A stretch of 64,000 bases of DNA, from positions 1 through 64,000 of the forward strand of contig JAIQGL010000032.1 in the NCBI GenBank assembly GCA_020072585.1, read 5' to 3'. Made by a program: the position numbers and the translations under genes. Below are positions 35,126 through 43,766 of this stretch, in pieces; the first letter of the stretch is position 1, and each line of letters begins with the position of its first letter. Source of the stretch: Terriglobia bacterium. GTDB taxonomy: Bacteria; Acidobacteriota; Terriglobia; Terriglobales; Acidobacteriaceae. The notes beneath the pieces were generated by a model. It had not been told where the DNA came from, did no database searches, and saw only the letters and a list, made by a program, of their open reading frames with translations.

Positions 35126-36784
35126 CTAAAACGCTTTGAAGCGCGTCCCTGAAAAGATCTTCGTACGGATACCGTCAATCACCGGCGGAATCACCGGATG
35201 ACTAACGCCTTCAACCACGTAAATGGAGACTGCGGTTTCTGCCGGGTTATCACCGCTGATGGCAACGCCCACACCCTGTATTCCGGGCTGGGACATCAGG
35301 TCAGCAACGTGCGCCTCTTTCACGGCCGTAGCGTGATCAATCTGCACCTGGCCGATCGAGGGTTGCACAATACCGCTGCCGTCGTCATATACCACGCGCG
35401 TGCGCACGCCATCCATCACCGCGGGAATCGGCGCATTTGCGGCGCGGGAGAGATGAATGACCAACGCTCCTTCACCCGGACTGTCCGCGCTGGCGCCAAC
35501 CATCACGGAACTAACCGCTGCATCCTGCATCAGCGCGCCGGCGTGTCTCTGGTGTACTGCTGTTACACGCTGGCGCTCAGGAGCTGAAAGCGGCACAGTG
35601 GCCGAAGCTGTCCCATTCAGTTGCGGACCACCAGTGGCCGTAGGCGCGCAGCTTACGGCGTGATCAGGATTACCGCTTACAGGCGTTAGCGTATTCACAC
35701 CCGAAGACAGAGCTGTAATCACATCCTGTATCGGGTTGGCCACGGTGTCAGTTGTGCTTCCACCGTAAAGCAGCGCCACCGGACGTGCTGTTGCCGTAGT
35801 GACCACCAGCGAACCGGAATCGCCGCCGGCGCTGAACGATCCTCCATTGATCATAACCTGGCCCGTATACGTGGCATTGAAGGCAGTCACATTGCTGCCA
35901 CACGAGGTTTCATACGCAACCTGCACACTAGTATTGATGGAGCTGACAGTGGAGCAGGTTAAACCGGTGGTCCGTCCGCTCTTTGAAACCGCCATTCCCA
36001 GGGTTGCCGTGGCCAGCGTGGAGGAAGGTGGCGCCGCCGCGATACTGGTGGAATTGGATGGACCAAGATCCAATATTGTCCCCGCCATGTCCACCGTGCC
36101 AGGCACAATCTGGGCAATGGCGGAATCGGTATTACTCGGCGAAGCGCCTGTGCGTCCCTGGGCTGTGCCAGCGGGCGCAAGCGCTGCTGCCTGAGTCAAA
36201 TTGGCGATTGTAGTGCCGCTACCAAAACATGCGGACTGGCCAGGCTGCCGGACACCCTCTCCCGCAGATCCCTGACTGGACCTATCCAGCACGTGATTGT
36301 TACTCAGGATTACCGGCTGTACCAGATCGGCCCGGGTCCATAGGCTGCCCATTGTGCCAATGCAGCAGACGGTTGCGCCAATATCATTCACGTTGCCGCC
36401 TGAGGTACCCAGCTTCACTGGAATCGTCTGTGGACCGGCATTGTCATTGGGGAACACCACGGACGCGCCCACAGAGGCGGTTTGCGTGCCGGCTGTGGCG
36501 GTCACAGTGAAGGTGTTCGGCGAAGGAAAACTTGCCGGAGCATGGTAGAGGCCGTTGGTGTCAATGGTCCCGACCGCCGGAGTGATACTCCATGTAACAG
36601 CTCCCGAAAAATTAGTCGCAGTAAATAGCCGCGTTGTACCAATTGGCACGGTAGTGGAGGTGGCGCTGACGGTTGGTGGATTCAGCGGCGGCGTGGGAGT
36701 AGGCGTGGCAGAGGAACCGCCGCCACAGCCAACCGCTCCAATCAACAGCGTACAAGTCAGCAGAATCCCACAAATTTTTAACAT
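35126..36784 (-). CDS. Secreted lipoprotein with Ig-like and serine-protease-like domains
   Basis: 552 residues from the ATG at 36784. The signal peptide ends in a probable lipobox (LLIGAVGCGGGSS), then a Thr/Pro-rich linker, an Ig-like beta domain (TVSATSTTVPIGTTRLFTA, VTWSITPAVGTIDTNGLY), and a trypsin-like region with His in SNNHVLDR and Ser in GGDSGSLVV. The C-terminal part is of unknown type (VPAVMDGVRTRVVYDDG, twice-repeated similar segments). An upstream TTG at 36844 would add 20 residues and hide the signal. Its proteolytic activity is uncertain because the Asp of the triad is not placed. Confidence 0.8.
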   Translation of the reverse strand: MLKICGILLTCTLLIGAVGCGGGSSATPTPTPPLNPPTVSATSTTVPIGTTRLFTATNFSGAVTWSITPAVGTIDTNGLYHAPASFPSPNTFTVTATAGTQTASVGASVVFPNDNAGPQTIPVKLGTSGGNVNDIGATVCCIGTMGSLWTRADLVQPVILSNNHVLDRSSQGSAGEGVRQPGQSACFGSGTTIANLTQAAALAPAGTAQGRTGASPSNTDSAIAQIVPGTVDMAGTILDLGPSNSTSIAAAPPSSTLATATLGMAVSKSGRTTGLTCSTVSSINTSVQVAYETSCGSNVTAFNATYTGQVMINGGSFSAGGDSGSLVVTTATARPVALLYGGSTTDTVANPIQDVITALSSGVNTLTPVSGNPDHAVSCAPTATGGPQLNGTASATVPLSAPERQRVTAVHQRHAGALMQDAAVSSVMVGASADSPGEGALVIHLSRAANAPIPAVMDGVRTRVVYDDGSGIVQPSIGQVQIDHATAVKEAHVADLMSQPGIQGVGVAISGDNPAETAVSIYVVEGVSHPVIPPVIDGIRTKIFSGTRFKAF

Positions 36785-37021
36785 GGTGCCAAGACCCCTT
36801 TGATGAAGCTTCTCCGCGCTCGACAGCGAAAAGCGTTTGAACAAATTTTACGCCTCGCCAGCATCGATTATCCAGAGTGGTGGAACATCCGTAACCTTAG
36901 ATGCGGGGTCACGGCAGAAGGTAATTGCCCGAGCTAAGCTTTTGAATTAGCAACTATTTGATTGACGGCCGCCAGAGAGCCTTCAGACGGAAGCAGCCTG
37001 TAAATTGTGGGTAAAAAGAAA

Positions 37022-37042
37022 CGGCGAGCTTTACGCTCGCCG
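37022..37042 (-). terminator. Rho-independent terminator after the E2 gene
   Basis: An 8-bp stem (37022-37029 with 37035-37042) with a TTTAC loop. On the minus strand it is followed by TTTCTTTTT. It lies 27 bases past the E2 stop. Confidence 0.8.
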
Positions 37043-37068
37043 CCTTGTTGGGACTCGAATCAGACTCT

Positions 37069-38799
37069 TCATCCGATATCTTCGTTGAAGTTCTCCAGGT
37101 ATTCCCGCACGGCCACCATGAACTGATCGGCATCTGCGCCATCGATGATGCGATGATCGTAGCCCACGCTCAGCCGGATAATGTGCCGCACGGCAATGGA
37201 ATCATTACCGTCTTCATCCGTCACAACCACGGGCTCCTTGAAGATGCCGCCCATGCCCAGGATTGCGACCTGGGGCTGAAGGATGATGGGCAATCCGAAC
37301 TGCGGTCCATAAATTCCCGGGTTGGTAATGGTGATGGTGCCACCCTGTACGTCATCGGGAACAAGCTTTTTGGTGCGGGCGCGCTCACCCAGGTCAACAA
37401 TGGTGCGCTGTAATCCCACAAAGCTCAGATTTTCCGCACCCTTGACCACGGGCACGATCAGCCCCCAATCCAGGGCCACGGCAATACCGATATTGACGCT
37501 CTTGTGGTATTGAATGTTATCGCCAATCACTGACGAGTTCATAATCGGTTTCACGCGGATGCCATGCAACATCGCTTTGGCGATGAAGGGCAGGAACGTC
37601 AGCTTGACGCCGTTACGCTCTTCCCACGCTTTGCGGTTCTTTTCACGGAACCGGGCGATGCGAGTCATATCCACCTTGAAAACGGAATGGACGTGCGCGC
37701 TGGTGCGCTTGGATTCCACCATGCGCTCGGCGATCTTCTTGCGCATCGGCGTCATGGGCACGGCTTCGCCCGGAAGCACCTGCATGGCCGGCGGTGCAGC
37801 GGGCCGTGGCGTGGAAACTGCGGGTTGTTGCGATGCCTGCTGCTGCTGCGCGGGGCGGGGTTGTGGCGGCACCGCTTGCGGCTTGCCTCCACCCTGGCCA
37901 GCGCCATGCTGCTGAATAAAGCTTTGGATATCCTGCTTGCTGATGCGGCCACCCAGTCCGGTGCCCGGGACCCGGCTCAGATCAACGTTGCTCTCACGCG
38001 CGATGCGACGCACCAGCGGTGACGAGCGCAGACGCTCGCCATCCTGTCCGCGATCTGCAACGGGCGCGGCAACCTGCTGCGGCTGCTGTTTTGGCACGGC
38101 CTGCGGCTGAGGCGCTTGCTGTACCGGGACCGGCTTTGGAGCAGCGGCCTGCGGCGCCGGTGCTCCTGCGCCACCAATCACGGCGACTACACTGTTCACC
38201 TGTACCGTGGTGCCTTCTTTAACTTTAATTTCGCGCAGAACGCCGGCTGTTGGCGCTGGAATCTCAGCATCCACCTTGTCCGTGGATATCTCAAAGAGTG
38301 GCTCATCACGCTGGACCTTGTCGCCAACTTTCTTCAGCCATTTAGTGATAGTGCCTTCAAAAATCGATTCACCCATCTGCGGCATCACAACATCGGTCGC
38401 GGCGCCACCATTCGCGCCTGCGGGAGCTTTTTCTCCCTGCACGGGCGCTGACGATTCTGTCTGCGGAGGCTGTTTAGGAGCGGAAGTTCCATCGGCCTGG
38501 GGCGCGGATTTGGCCTGTGCCGGCAGAGGCTCTGCCGGTGCTTTTGCCGCGGCAGCGCTGCCTTCCGCATCAATCACGCCTACCACGGTATTTACCTGGA
38601 CCGTGGCGCCTTCCTTGACCATGATCTCTTTCAATATCCCCGCCGCAGGCGCAGGAATCTCTGCGTCCACCTTGTCCGTGGAGATCTCAAACAATGGCTC
38701 GTCACGCTGGACCTTCTCGCCCGGCTTCTTGAGCCACTTGGTGATGGTGCCTTCAAAAATCGATTCGCCCATTTGGGGCATCAGTACGTCAGTTGGCAT
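37069..38799 (-). CDS. 2-oxoacid dehydrogenase E2 (dihydrolipoyl acyltransferase)
   Basis: The 576-residue protein has two lipoyl domains (1-75, lipoyl Lys43 in STDKVDAEI, and about 138-215 with an identical motif), separated by Ala/Pro-rich linkers, a peripheral-subunit-binding domain (about 265-305, SPLVRRIARESNVDLSRVPG) and a catalytic domain (about 365-576) with HxxxDG as YDHRIIDGAD. It transfers the acyl group from lipoamide to CoA in the pyruvate, oxoglutarate or branched-chain complexes. Two lipoyl domains and DHRIIDG leave the substrate open. E1 alpha, E1 beta, lipB and lpdA are on the same strand within 14 kb. Confidence 0.95.
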   Translation of the reverse strand: MPTDVLMPQMGESIFEGTITKWLKKPGEKVQRDEPLFEISTDKVDAEIPAPAAGILKEIMVKEGATVQVNTVVGVIDAEGSAAAAKAPAEPLPAQAKSAPQADGTSAPKQPPQTESSAPVQGEKAPAGANGGAATDVVMPQMGESIFEGTITKWLKKVGDKVQRDEPLFEISTDKVDAEIPAPTAGVLREIKVKEGTTVQVNSVVAVIGGAGAPAPQAAAPKPVPVQQAPQPQAVPKQQPQQVAAPVADRGQDGERLRSSPLVRRIARESNVDLSRVPGTGLGGRISKQDIQSFIQQHGAGQGGGKPQAVPPQPRPAQQQQASQQPAVSTPRPAAPPAMQVLPGEAVPMTPMRKKIAERMVESKRTSAHVHSVFKVDMTRIARFREKNRKAWEERNGVKLTFLPFIAKAMLHGIRVKPIMNSSVIGDNIQYHKSVNIGIAVALDWGLIVPVVKGAENLSFVGLQRTIVDLGERARTKKLVPDDVQGGTITITNPGIYGPQFGLPIILQPQVAILGMGGIFKEPVVVTDEDGNDSIAVRHIIRLSVGYDHRIIDGADADQFMVAVREYLENFNEDIG

Positions 38800-38882
38800 G
38801 AAATCCTTCCACAGGTATGACCCGGCTGGTTTACTGCAACCTATGATTATAAATCAGCGGAGAGGAAGTGGGCGGCCCGCGC

Positions 38883-40604
38883 TCAACTGGCTTTGCTTGC
38901 CCGGGCAAGCCTTGGCACCAGCAGCCACACCATGCCGTAACAGAAAAGAGAAAACGCCAGCGTTCCCGCGCTGCCGTGGCGTAGATCTTCAAAGAGCAGC
39001 TTGAGCGTGCACAAGGCGATCGTCGTGTAAGCCAGCCAGATCAGCTCGATCCTCTTGAAGCGTGACCCGCTCCAGCCTAGACTCAGCGCGACCAGACAGA
39101 GGACCAGGGTACGCAGTGCGGCCAGCTGCGCTCCGCTGCCCGGATGGAATATCAGCAACACGGCGGTCACGGCGGCAGCCGTGACTGCGCATGTGACAAG
39201 AGAAGCGAACGCCAGTGGCAACGCCTGCTCTCGCCATCCTGGGGCTGACGCGAGTAAAGAGCGTCCGCGCAAAGAGCGCACGGCCAGCGCGTAACTGACG
39301 AGTGTGAATGCGCCCGCCATCCACACTGGCCAGCTTCCCTGCTCCGGCAGCTCGCTAAAAAGGAGTTTGCCGGAATATCCCAGCAGCCCGGAGATCCATG
39401 CCGTGGCCGCCAGATACATTACTCCATGAAACACCAGGGTGAACCGCGCTGAGCGTATGCCGGCGAAGGTTGCCGCCATGGCCACCATGCCCAGCCAGAC
39501 GGCGCCGGCGTTGGCGGACAAGCAGAAGAAGCTCCCAGCCAGCAGAAGCGCCGCGGCCCAGGTGGAGAATACGTGGTAGTTGCGGGGCTGGCCGGCATTC
39601 TCAAACCGGATGAAAACGAGCAGATAGCAAAATGCTGCGGCCAGCAGACAGAATGCCCCGAGGCCAATCGCTACTGCCTGGTGCGTGACCCGGAGAACGC
39701 CGGTGGCAGCCAGCAGAAATACCGCAACCGTTTGTCCAATTTCAAAGATGCCTACTTCCCGCCGCAGCGCGACGGTGCGCGTGAGCACCGATGCAGCGTA
39801 GATAGTGAACAGTGCGGCGAATACCGCCAGCAGCGTTGCCGGCGCAATGGGCTTGTAGTCGGGCGAAACGTTCGCGCCCGTGTAGATGGCGATCAGCGCC
39901 AGCAAGGCGAGGTCAGTGGCAATGGCAATCCATGGGCGCAGGCCAAGCCAGCGATCGCTGCTCGCCGCGGCTTCCGTGAGCACTGCCATGGCCAGCAGGG
40001 CTGCTGCAAACGGAAGTGGATCACGCGTAGCCACAAGAAGGCCTCCGGCAGTCACGACCGCAAACATTGATGGCGCCCATACCACGGAGGCAAGTTTGTG
40101 CTTCCACGCCAGCGCCACAGCAGCAGCAACAAACATGACCAGCACCGTTGCAGCGATTCCCGCAGGCATGACCTTGAAGCGCAGAGTGAGTTCCCAGAGC
40201 ATGGGAGAAAGAATGACCGCCGCAGTGGTGGCATATGCAGTGCCGGCAAAGGTGGCCTCAAGGCTGGTTCGCGCGGCCCACAGAAGCCACATTCCAGCGT
40301 AGAGAAGCGCAACCGCTGTGACTGTCCATTGCGGAGCGAATCCCGTCTCCGCCAGCGCGCGCAGCAGGTAAGCGCCGGCAATGCCCAGAAAAACCCTGCC
40401 CACCACCGGCATGACACCGGAGGAACGGGAGAGCTTCGCGAGGGGATGTTGTTGCGTGGTGATGGTTACTGGCGGCTGCACGATAGCAGGTCCCCGGGAA
40501 GCTGCGGGGTGCTCCAGGGCAGAAACGCGGCTTTCCAAATCATCCAGCCGTGAGATAAGCCGGTCGATTACGGAAACAAATTCGTCGAGAGAACTTTTCA
40601 TCAT
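38883..40604 (-). CDS. Polytopic membrane protein of unknown function
   Basis: 573 residues. The N-terminus has a short coiled coil (DEFVSVIDRLISRLDDLESRVSALE, quoted in part), then about 15 hydrophobic helices, Ala/Leu-rich. The layout is like DUF2339-type proteins. It starts 30 bases after the NrfD gene and is probably the last gene of that operon. No catalytic residues are evident; a role as an accessory subunit of the electron-transfer module is only a positional guess. Confidence 0.75.
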   Translation of the reverse strand: MMKSSLDEFVSVIDRLISRLDDLESRVSALEHPAASRGPAIVQPPVTITTQQHPLAKLSRSSGVMPVVGRVFLGIAGAYLLRALAETGFAPQWTVTAVALLYAGMWLLWAARTSLEATFAGTAYATTAAVILSPMLWELTLRFKVMPAGIAATVLVMFVAAAVALAWKHKLASVVWAPSMFAVVTAGGLLVATRDPLPFAAALLAMAVLTEAAASSDRWLGLRPWIAIATDLALLALIAIYTGANVSPDYKPIAPATLLAVFAALFTIYAASVLTRTVALRREVGIFEIGQTVAVFLLAATGVLRVTHQAVAIGLGAFCLLAAAFCYLLVFIRFENAGQPRNYHVFSTWAAALLLAGSFFCLSANAGAVWLGMVAMAATFAGIRSARFTLVFHGVMYLAATAWISGLLGYSGKLLFSELPEQGSWPVWMAGAFTLVSYALAVRSLRGRSLLASAPGWREQALPLAFASLVTCAVTAAAVTAVLLIFHPGSGAQLAALRTLVLCLVALSLGWSGSRFKRIELIWLAYTTIALCTLKLLFEDLRHGSAGTLAFSLFCYGMVWLLVPRLARASKAS

Positions 40605-40634
40605 TCCCTCCGCTTTCAGCCGCTGCCATTGGTT

Positions 40635-41819
40635 TCAGTTTGCAGCAACGGCGGCGGAAACCGGCGCCGTTTCCTTTTCTGACCACGGCGGCAGGACCTT
40701 GACCAGCACCCAGAGAATGAAAAGGGGAAGAACGGTCAGCACAATCGCCGGCAGCAATCCCTCTTTTGTAGCGAAGCCCATTTTGTACGTTGTGTATCCC
40801 AGAAAGCTCTTGGAGAACAGCTGTCCCCCGATAACCACGTTCCAGCGCATGGCGAAGATGCCGATGAGCGTGAGGCAGCCCGCAAACACGTAGATTCTTT
40901 TGCGCGCGATTTCTGACAACCTGGCGACCTGCGTCAGGGCTAGCAGGACGATCGGCAATACCGTGCCCAGCAGGATCTGAATGACAACCTGCGAAAGAAA
41001 GAGCCGGGTGTGGACCATGAAATCAAGGCTGCGGAAAGACTCGTCAGACTCATAGATGCGATGAATCAGGTCCACCATCTCCAGGCTGAAATCGATGATG
41101 AACATGTAGAAGAGATACTTGGCCACCGTGTCCACACAGCGAATGTCGCTCGGCTGCTTCCGCAACCGGTTCAGCAGCATGTACAAAAGCAGCACCGCGG
41201 CAATGCCGGAGACCATGGCCGAAAAGAGAAACACCACAGGCATAAGCGGCGTTGACCACCACGGGTTGGCCTTGATGGAGCCGAAGATGAAGCCCACGTA
41301 CCCATGCAGCAGGAAGGCTGATGGAATGCCGATCACCGTGATGACCCATCCAACGCGGTTGTCGATAGCCAGCGCGTTTTCGCTGATGTTGCTGGACCCC
41401 AGCGTGAGCACGCGGTACAGCAGACGCTTGATGCCGGTGGTGGTCTGCGAGAGCACCACAATGTCCCGCCGGTAATCAAGCCAGATTTCCAGCACCAGCA
41501 CGGCCATGAGGTACCAGAGATAGACGAACCCAAACATCGCCATGGCGGATGACCGGTGCGGCGTCAGGTACATCTCAAATGAACGTTCCGGGTGGCCCAG
41601 GTGCAGTTGCAGCGGCAAAGGAGCCACCAACAGAAAAGCAAGGGCCGTGAGCAGGGCCAGCCGGTACGTTGGCTTCACCGCCTCCACACGAAACACGCGC
41701 TCCAGTGACGCCAGAATAAACGCGCCGGCCACCAGTCCGGTGAGAAAGGGATACAGTACGATCAGCACGCTCCACTGGAGCTCAATCTCATTGGGATACA
41801 TGAAGCCATCTGTGGGCAC
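40635..41819 (-). CDS. NrfD/PsrC-like quinone-interacting membrane subunit
   Basis: The 394-residue protein has about ten membrane helices. It starts MPTDGFMYPNEIELQWSVLI and has the GLVAGAFILASL and PLQLHLGHPERSFEMYLTPH features of the NrfD/polysulfide-reductase membrane anchor family. These subunits exchange electrons with the quinone pool. It lies 12 bases from the ferredoxin-like gene and belongs to the same operon. No molybdopterin subunit is present. Confidence 0.92.
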   Translation of the reverse strand: MPTDGFMYPNEIELQWSVLIVLYPFLTGLVAGAFILASLERVFRVEAVKPTYRLALLTALAFLLVAPLPLQLHLGHPERSFEMYLTPHRSSAMAMFGFVYLWYLMAVLVLEIWLDYRRDIVVLSQTTTGIKRLLYRVLTLGSSNISENALAIDNRVGWVITVIGIPSAFLLHGYVGFIFGSIKANPWWSTPLMPVVFLFSAMVSGIAAVLLLYMLLNRLRKQPSDIRCVDTVAKYLFYMFIIDFSLEMVDLIHRIYESDESFRSLDFMVHTRLFLSQVVIQILLGTVLPIVLLALTQVARLSEIARKRIYVFAGCLTLIGIFAMRWNVVIGGQLFSKSFLGYTTYKMGFATKEGLLPAIVLTVLPLFILWVLVKVLPPWSEKETAPVSAAVAAN

Positions 41820-41831
41820 TGATAATTCTCC

Positions 41832-42566
41832 TTATCTGACCGCGCCATCCAGGCCGTTGTAAAAAAGTTTTGCTCCCGTAGCCAGGTGTGGTTTCAACAC
41901 CTGCACGCTGTGGGTGCGCAGAAATTCATGGATCGGGTCTTTGGGGTTCTTCAGGTCCGCCAGCTGACGCGCGCCCGTGGGACAGTTTTCGCAACACGCC
42001 GTGGTGAGTCCCTGGGTGATCCGGTGATAGCAAAGTGTGCATTTCTGGGCCACGTTTTTCTGCGGATGCAGAAAGCGGCAGCCATAGGGACATGCCTGTA
42101 TGCAATAGCGGCAGCCCAGGCAATATTTTTCGTCTACCAGCACAACGCCATCGGGCGTGACAAAGGTCGCGCCCACCGGACAAACCTGCGTGCAGGGGGA
42201 ATCCGCGCAGTGATTACACATCTTGGGAACAAAGAATTCCTTGACGCCCGGCTCGTTGCTGCTGGGAAAGCCATTCATGCCGCCATCCGGCGAATCCACT
42301 TCCAGGGTTTCCACCCCGTTCACTTCCTTGATGCGATAGCGCTCGATCCACGTGCGATAGTAACCATCCGGAACATTGTTCTCCTTCTGGCAGGCACGCA
42401 CGCAGCTTCCGCATCCAATGCATTTCTCAATGTCCACCAGCATGCCCCACCAGTGTTCTGACGTGTGGTAGTTCGTCGCGGTTTCCGGCGCACCGGCAAG
42501 GATGTTTTCCCACGCCAGGGCTGCCGCGGGCAACAGGACAAGAAAATGCCGCCGGGTCATATTCAT
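41832..42566 (-). CDS. Tat-exported 4Fe-4S ferredoxin-like subunit (NrfC/HybA-like)
   Basis: The 244-residue protein begins with a twin-arginine motif (MTRRHFLVLLPAAALA) and contains four cysteine clusters: CIGCGSCVRAC, CNHCADSPCTQVC, CLGCRYCIQAC, and CTLCYHRI..CCENC. This is the iron-sulfur subunit of NrfD-type complexes, carrying four 4Fe-4S clusters on the periplasmic side. Its start overlaps the stop of the cytochrome gene by ATGA at 42563-42566, so the two are translationally coupled. Confidence 0.94.
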   Translation of the reverse strand: MNMTRRHFLVLLPAAALAWENILAGAPETATNYHTSEHWWGMLVDIEKCIGCGSCVRACQKENNVPDGYYRTWIERYRIKEVNGVETLEVDSPDGGMNGFPSSNEPGVKEFFVPKMCNHCADSPCTQVCPVGATFVTPDGVVLVDEKYCLGCRYCIQACPYGCRFLHPQKNVAQKCTLCYHRITQGLTTACCENCPTGARQLADLKNPKDPIHEFLRTHSVQVLKPHLATGAKLFYNGLDGAVR

Positions 42567-43036
42567 TTCTTGCCTCCTTCAGTAACGATGGCTGGGCTGT
42601 GTGGCGTGTGGCATTCATTGCAGGCCAGCCCCCCGGAGTGCTCCATTGACGCCACCTGTGGAAATTTTTTGGGTTTGGCGCTGTTGGCCTCATGGCAGCG
42701 GACGCACAGCTTGGCCGTATCCAGCTTCTCCGGCGTAACTCCGCCGGGATCGTCGGCGTGTTTGGCCAGCGGCCCGTGACAGGCTTCACAATTCACCTGC
42801 GCATGCTTGCCTTTGCTTTTCAGGTCCAGAACGTCAGAGTGGCAGGCTTCGCAGGCCTGATGTCCGGCATAAGAAATGGGCTGGGCTTTGATCTCAGTCA
42901 GCGCATCGCCGCGAAAGTGCCCATACTGCCCAAAACTTTTGGGCACAAGATAGCTCCGTACCAGAATGAAGATAAGGATCCCGGCGGCAAAAACCCCCGC
43001 CAAACGGAAAAGATGAGCTGCGTCTTTAAGTTTCAT
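42563..43036 (-). CDS. Membrane-anchored tetrahaem c-type cytochrome
   Basis: The 157-residue protein has one N-terminal hydrophobic helix (about 10-28, uncleaved anchor or signal) and four CXXCH motifs (CEACHSD, CEACHGP, CVRCHEA, CNECHTP), each binding haem c. It resembles the small multihaem cytochromes that accompany NrfC/NrfD, and it leads the operon. Together the three genes look like a quinol-linked electron-transfer module, with cytochrome outside, iron-sulfur subunit and quinone-binding anchor. Confidence 0.92.
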   Translation of the reverse strand: MKLKDAAHLFRLAGVFAAGILIFILVRSYLVPKSFGQYGHFRGDALTEIKAQPISYAGHQACEACHSDVLDLKSKGKHAQVNCEACHGPLAKHADDPGGVTPEKLDTAKLCVRCHEANSAKPKKFPQVASMEHSGGLACNECHTPHSPAIVTEGGKK

Positions 43037-43088
43037 GGCGTTTCATGTGACTTTCGCTCAATCGGCTCACTCCCGGCTGTGCGGGTCA

Positions 43089-43115
43089 TCACATGAGAAT
43101 GTGACCAGCATCACC
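43089..43115. promoter_or_regulatory. CRP/FNR-type half-site cluster upstream of the cytochrome operon
   Basis: TCACA-N6-TGTGA (43089-43104) overlaps TGTGA-N6-TCACC (43100-43115), and another TGTGATG follows at 43123. The cluster is 53-80 bases before the cytochrome start on the minus strand. A CRP-family regulator could respond to carbon or oxygen status. Confidence 0.45.
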
Positions 43116-43222
43116 ACACGGATGTGATGAAGGCGCAGAGACGTCTATTGAAGGTAGATTGGCAGCACGGGTGCTTCAGCTAAAGCTGAACGTTTGGGCG
43201 GGGAGCGGAAATATTTTAGGCG

Positions 43223-43603
43223 TTACCGGCCAGTAATCCAATCATATTGCTCCTTGCTCAGGGGCACTACAGAGAGACGCCCTTGCCGCACCAGCGGCGA
43301 ATCAGCAAAGAGTTTGCTCACCTTGATTTCCGGGAGCGCGACCGGATGCGAGATCAGCTTCCCAGCCTTGATCCTGACCTTGGGGACTTTGGGGTCTGTG
43401 ACATCGACGGACTCGACCGCAGCCGTGCCCACGGCGCTCTTTTCGTCGCCGGTGTGGTAGATGACGAGCTTATCGCCTTTTTGCATGCCGCGCAGGTTCT
43501 TCACCGCGACCGGGTTGGTCACGCCATCCCAGATGGTGGATTGCTCGTTTTGCAAATCAGCAAAGCCGTAGACGGTGGGTTCGGTCTTGAGGAGGTAGTG
43601 CAC
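43223..43603 (-). CDS. EVE-domain protein
   Basis: The 126-residue protein opens HYLLKTEPTVYGFADLQNE and continues with GVTNPVAVKNLRGMQKGDKLVIYHTGDEKSAVGTAAV (shown in parts), the hallmark of EVE domains, a PUA-like fold that binds modified bases in DNA or RNA. The start is a GTG at 43603. No restriction-modification or defence gene lies beside it here, so it appears to be a stand-alone copy. Confidence 0.93.
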   Translation of the reverse strand: MHYLLKTEPTVYGFADLQNEQSTIWDGVTNPVAVKNLRGMQKGDKLVIYHTGDEKSAVGTAAVESVDVTDPKVPKVRIKAGKLISHPVALPEIKVSKLFADSPLVRQGRLSVVPLSKEQYDWITGR

Positions 43604-43611
43604 TTTTCTTT

Positions 43612-43638
43612 ATCCCGAGCGCAGCGAAGGATCCCTAT
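43612..43638 (+). repeat. REP-like element copy 1
   Basis: The core is ATCCCGAGCGCAGCGAAGGA and then TCCCTAT. It matches, in reverse, copies at 43732-43759 and 49591-49618, and lies just upstream of the EVE gene start. Confidence 0.75.
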
Positions 43639-43731
43639 GGCCACTGCGCTCTCTTTGTCCACAATTCAAGTTTCGAGATCAGTGTAAATCATTGACTCCA
43701 GTTCCGTGCTCCCTCAAGTGAATTTGTAGCG

Positions 43732-43759
43732 ATAGGGTTCCCTCGCTACCGCTCGGGAT
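43732..43759 (-). repeat. REP-like element copy 2
   Basis: The reverse complement of the core. Together with copy 1 it forms an inverted pair with a 93-base spacer. TAGCGA / TCGCTA arms near 43727-43748 give an internal hairpin. It lies 8 bases past the stop of the E1 beta gene. Confidence 0.75.
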
Positions 43760-43766
43760 TTCACGA

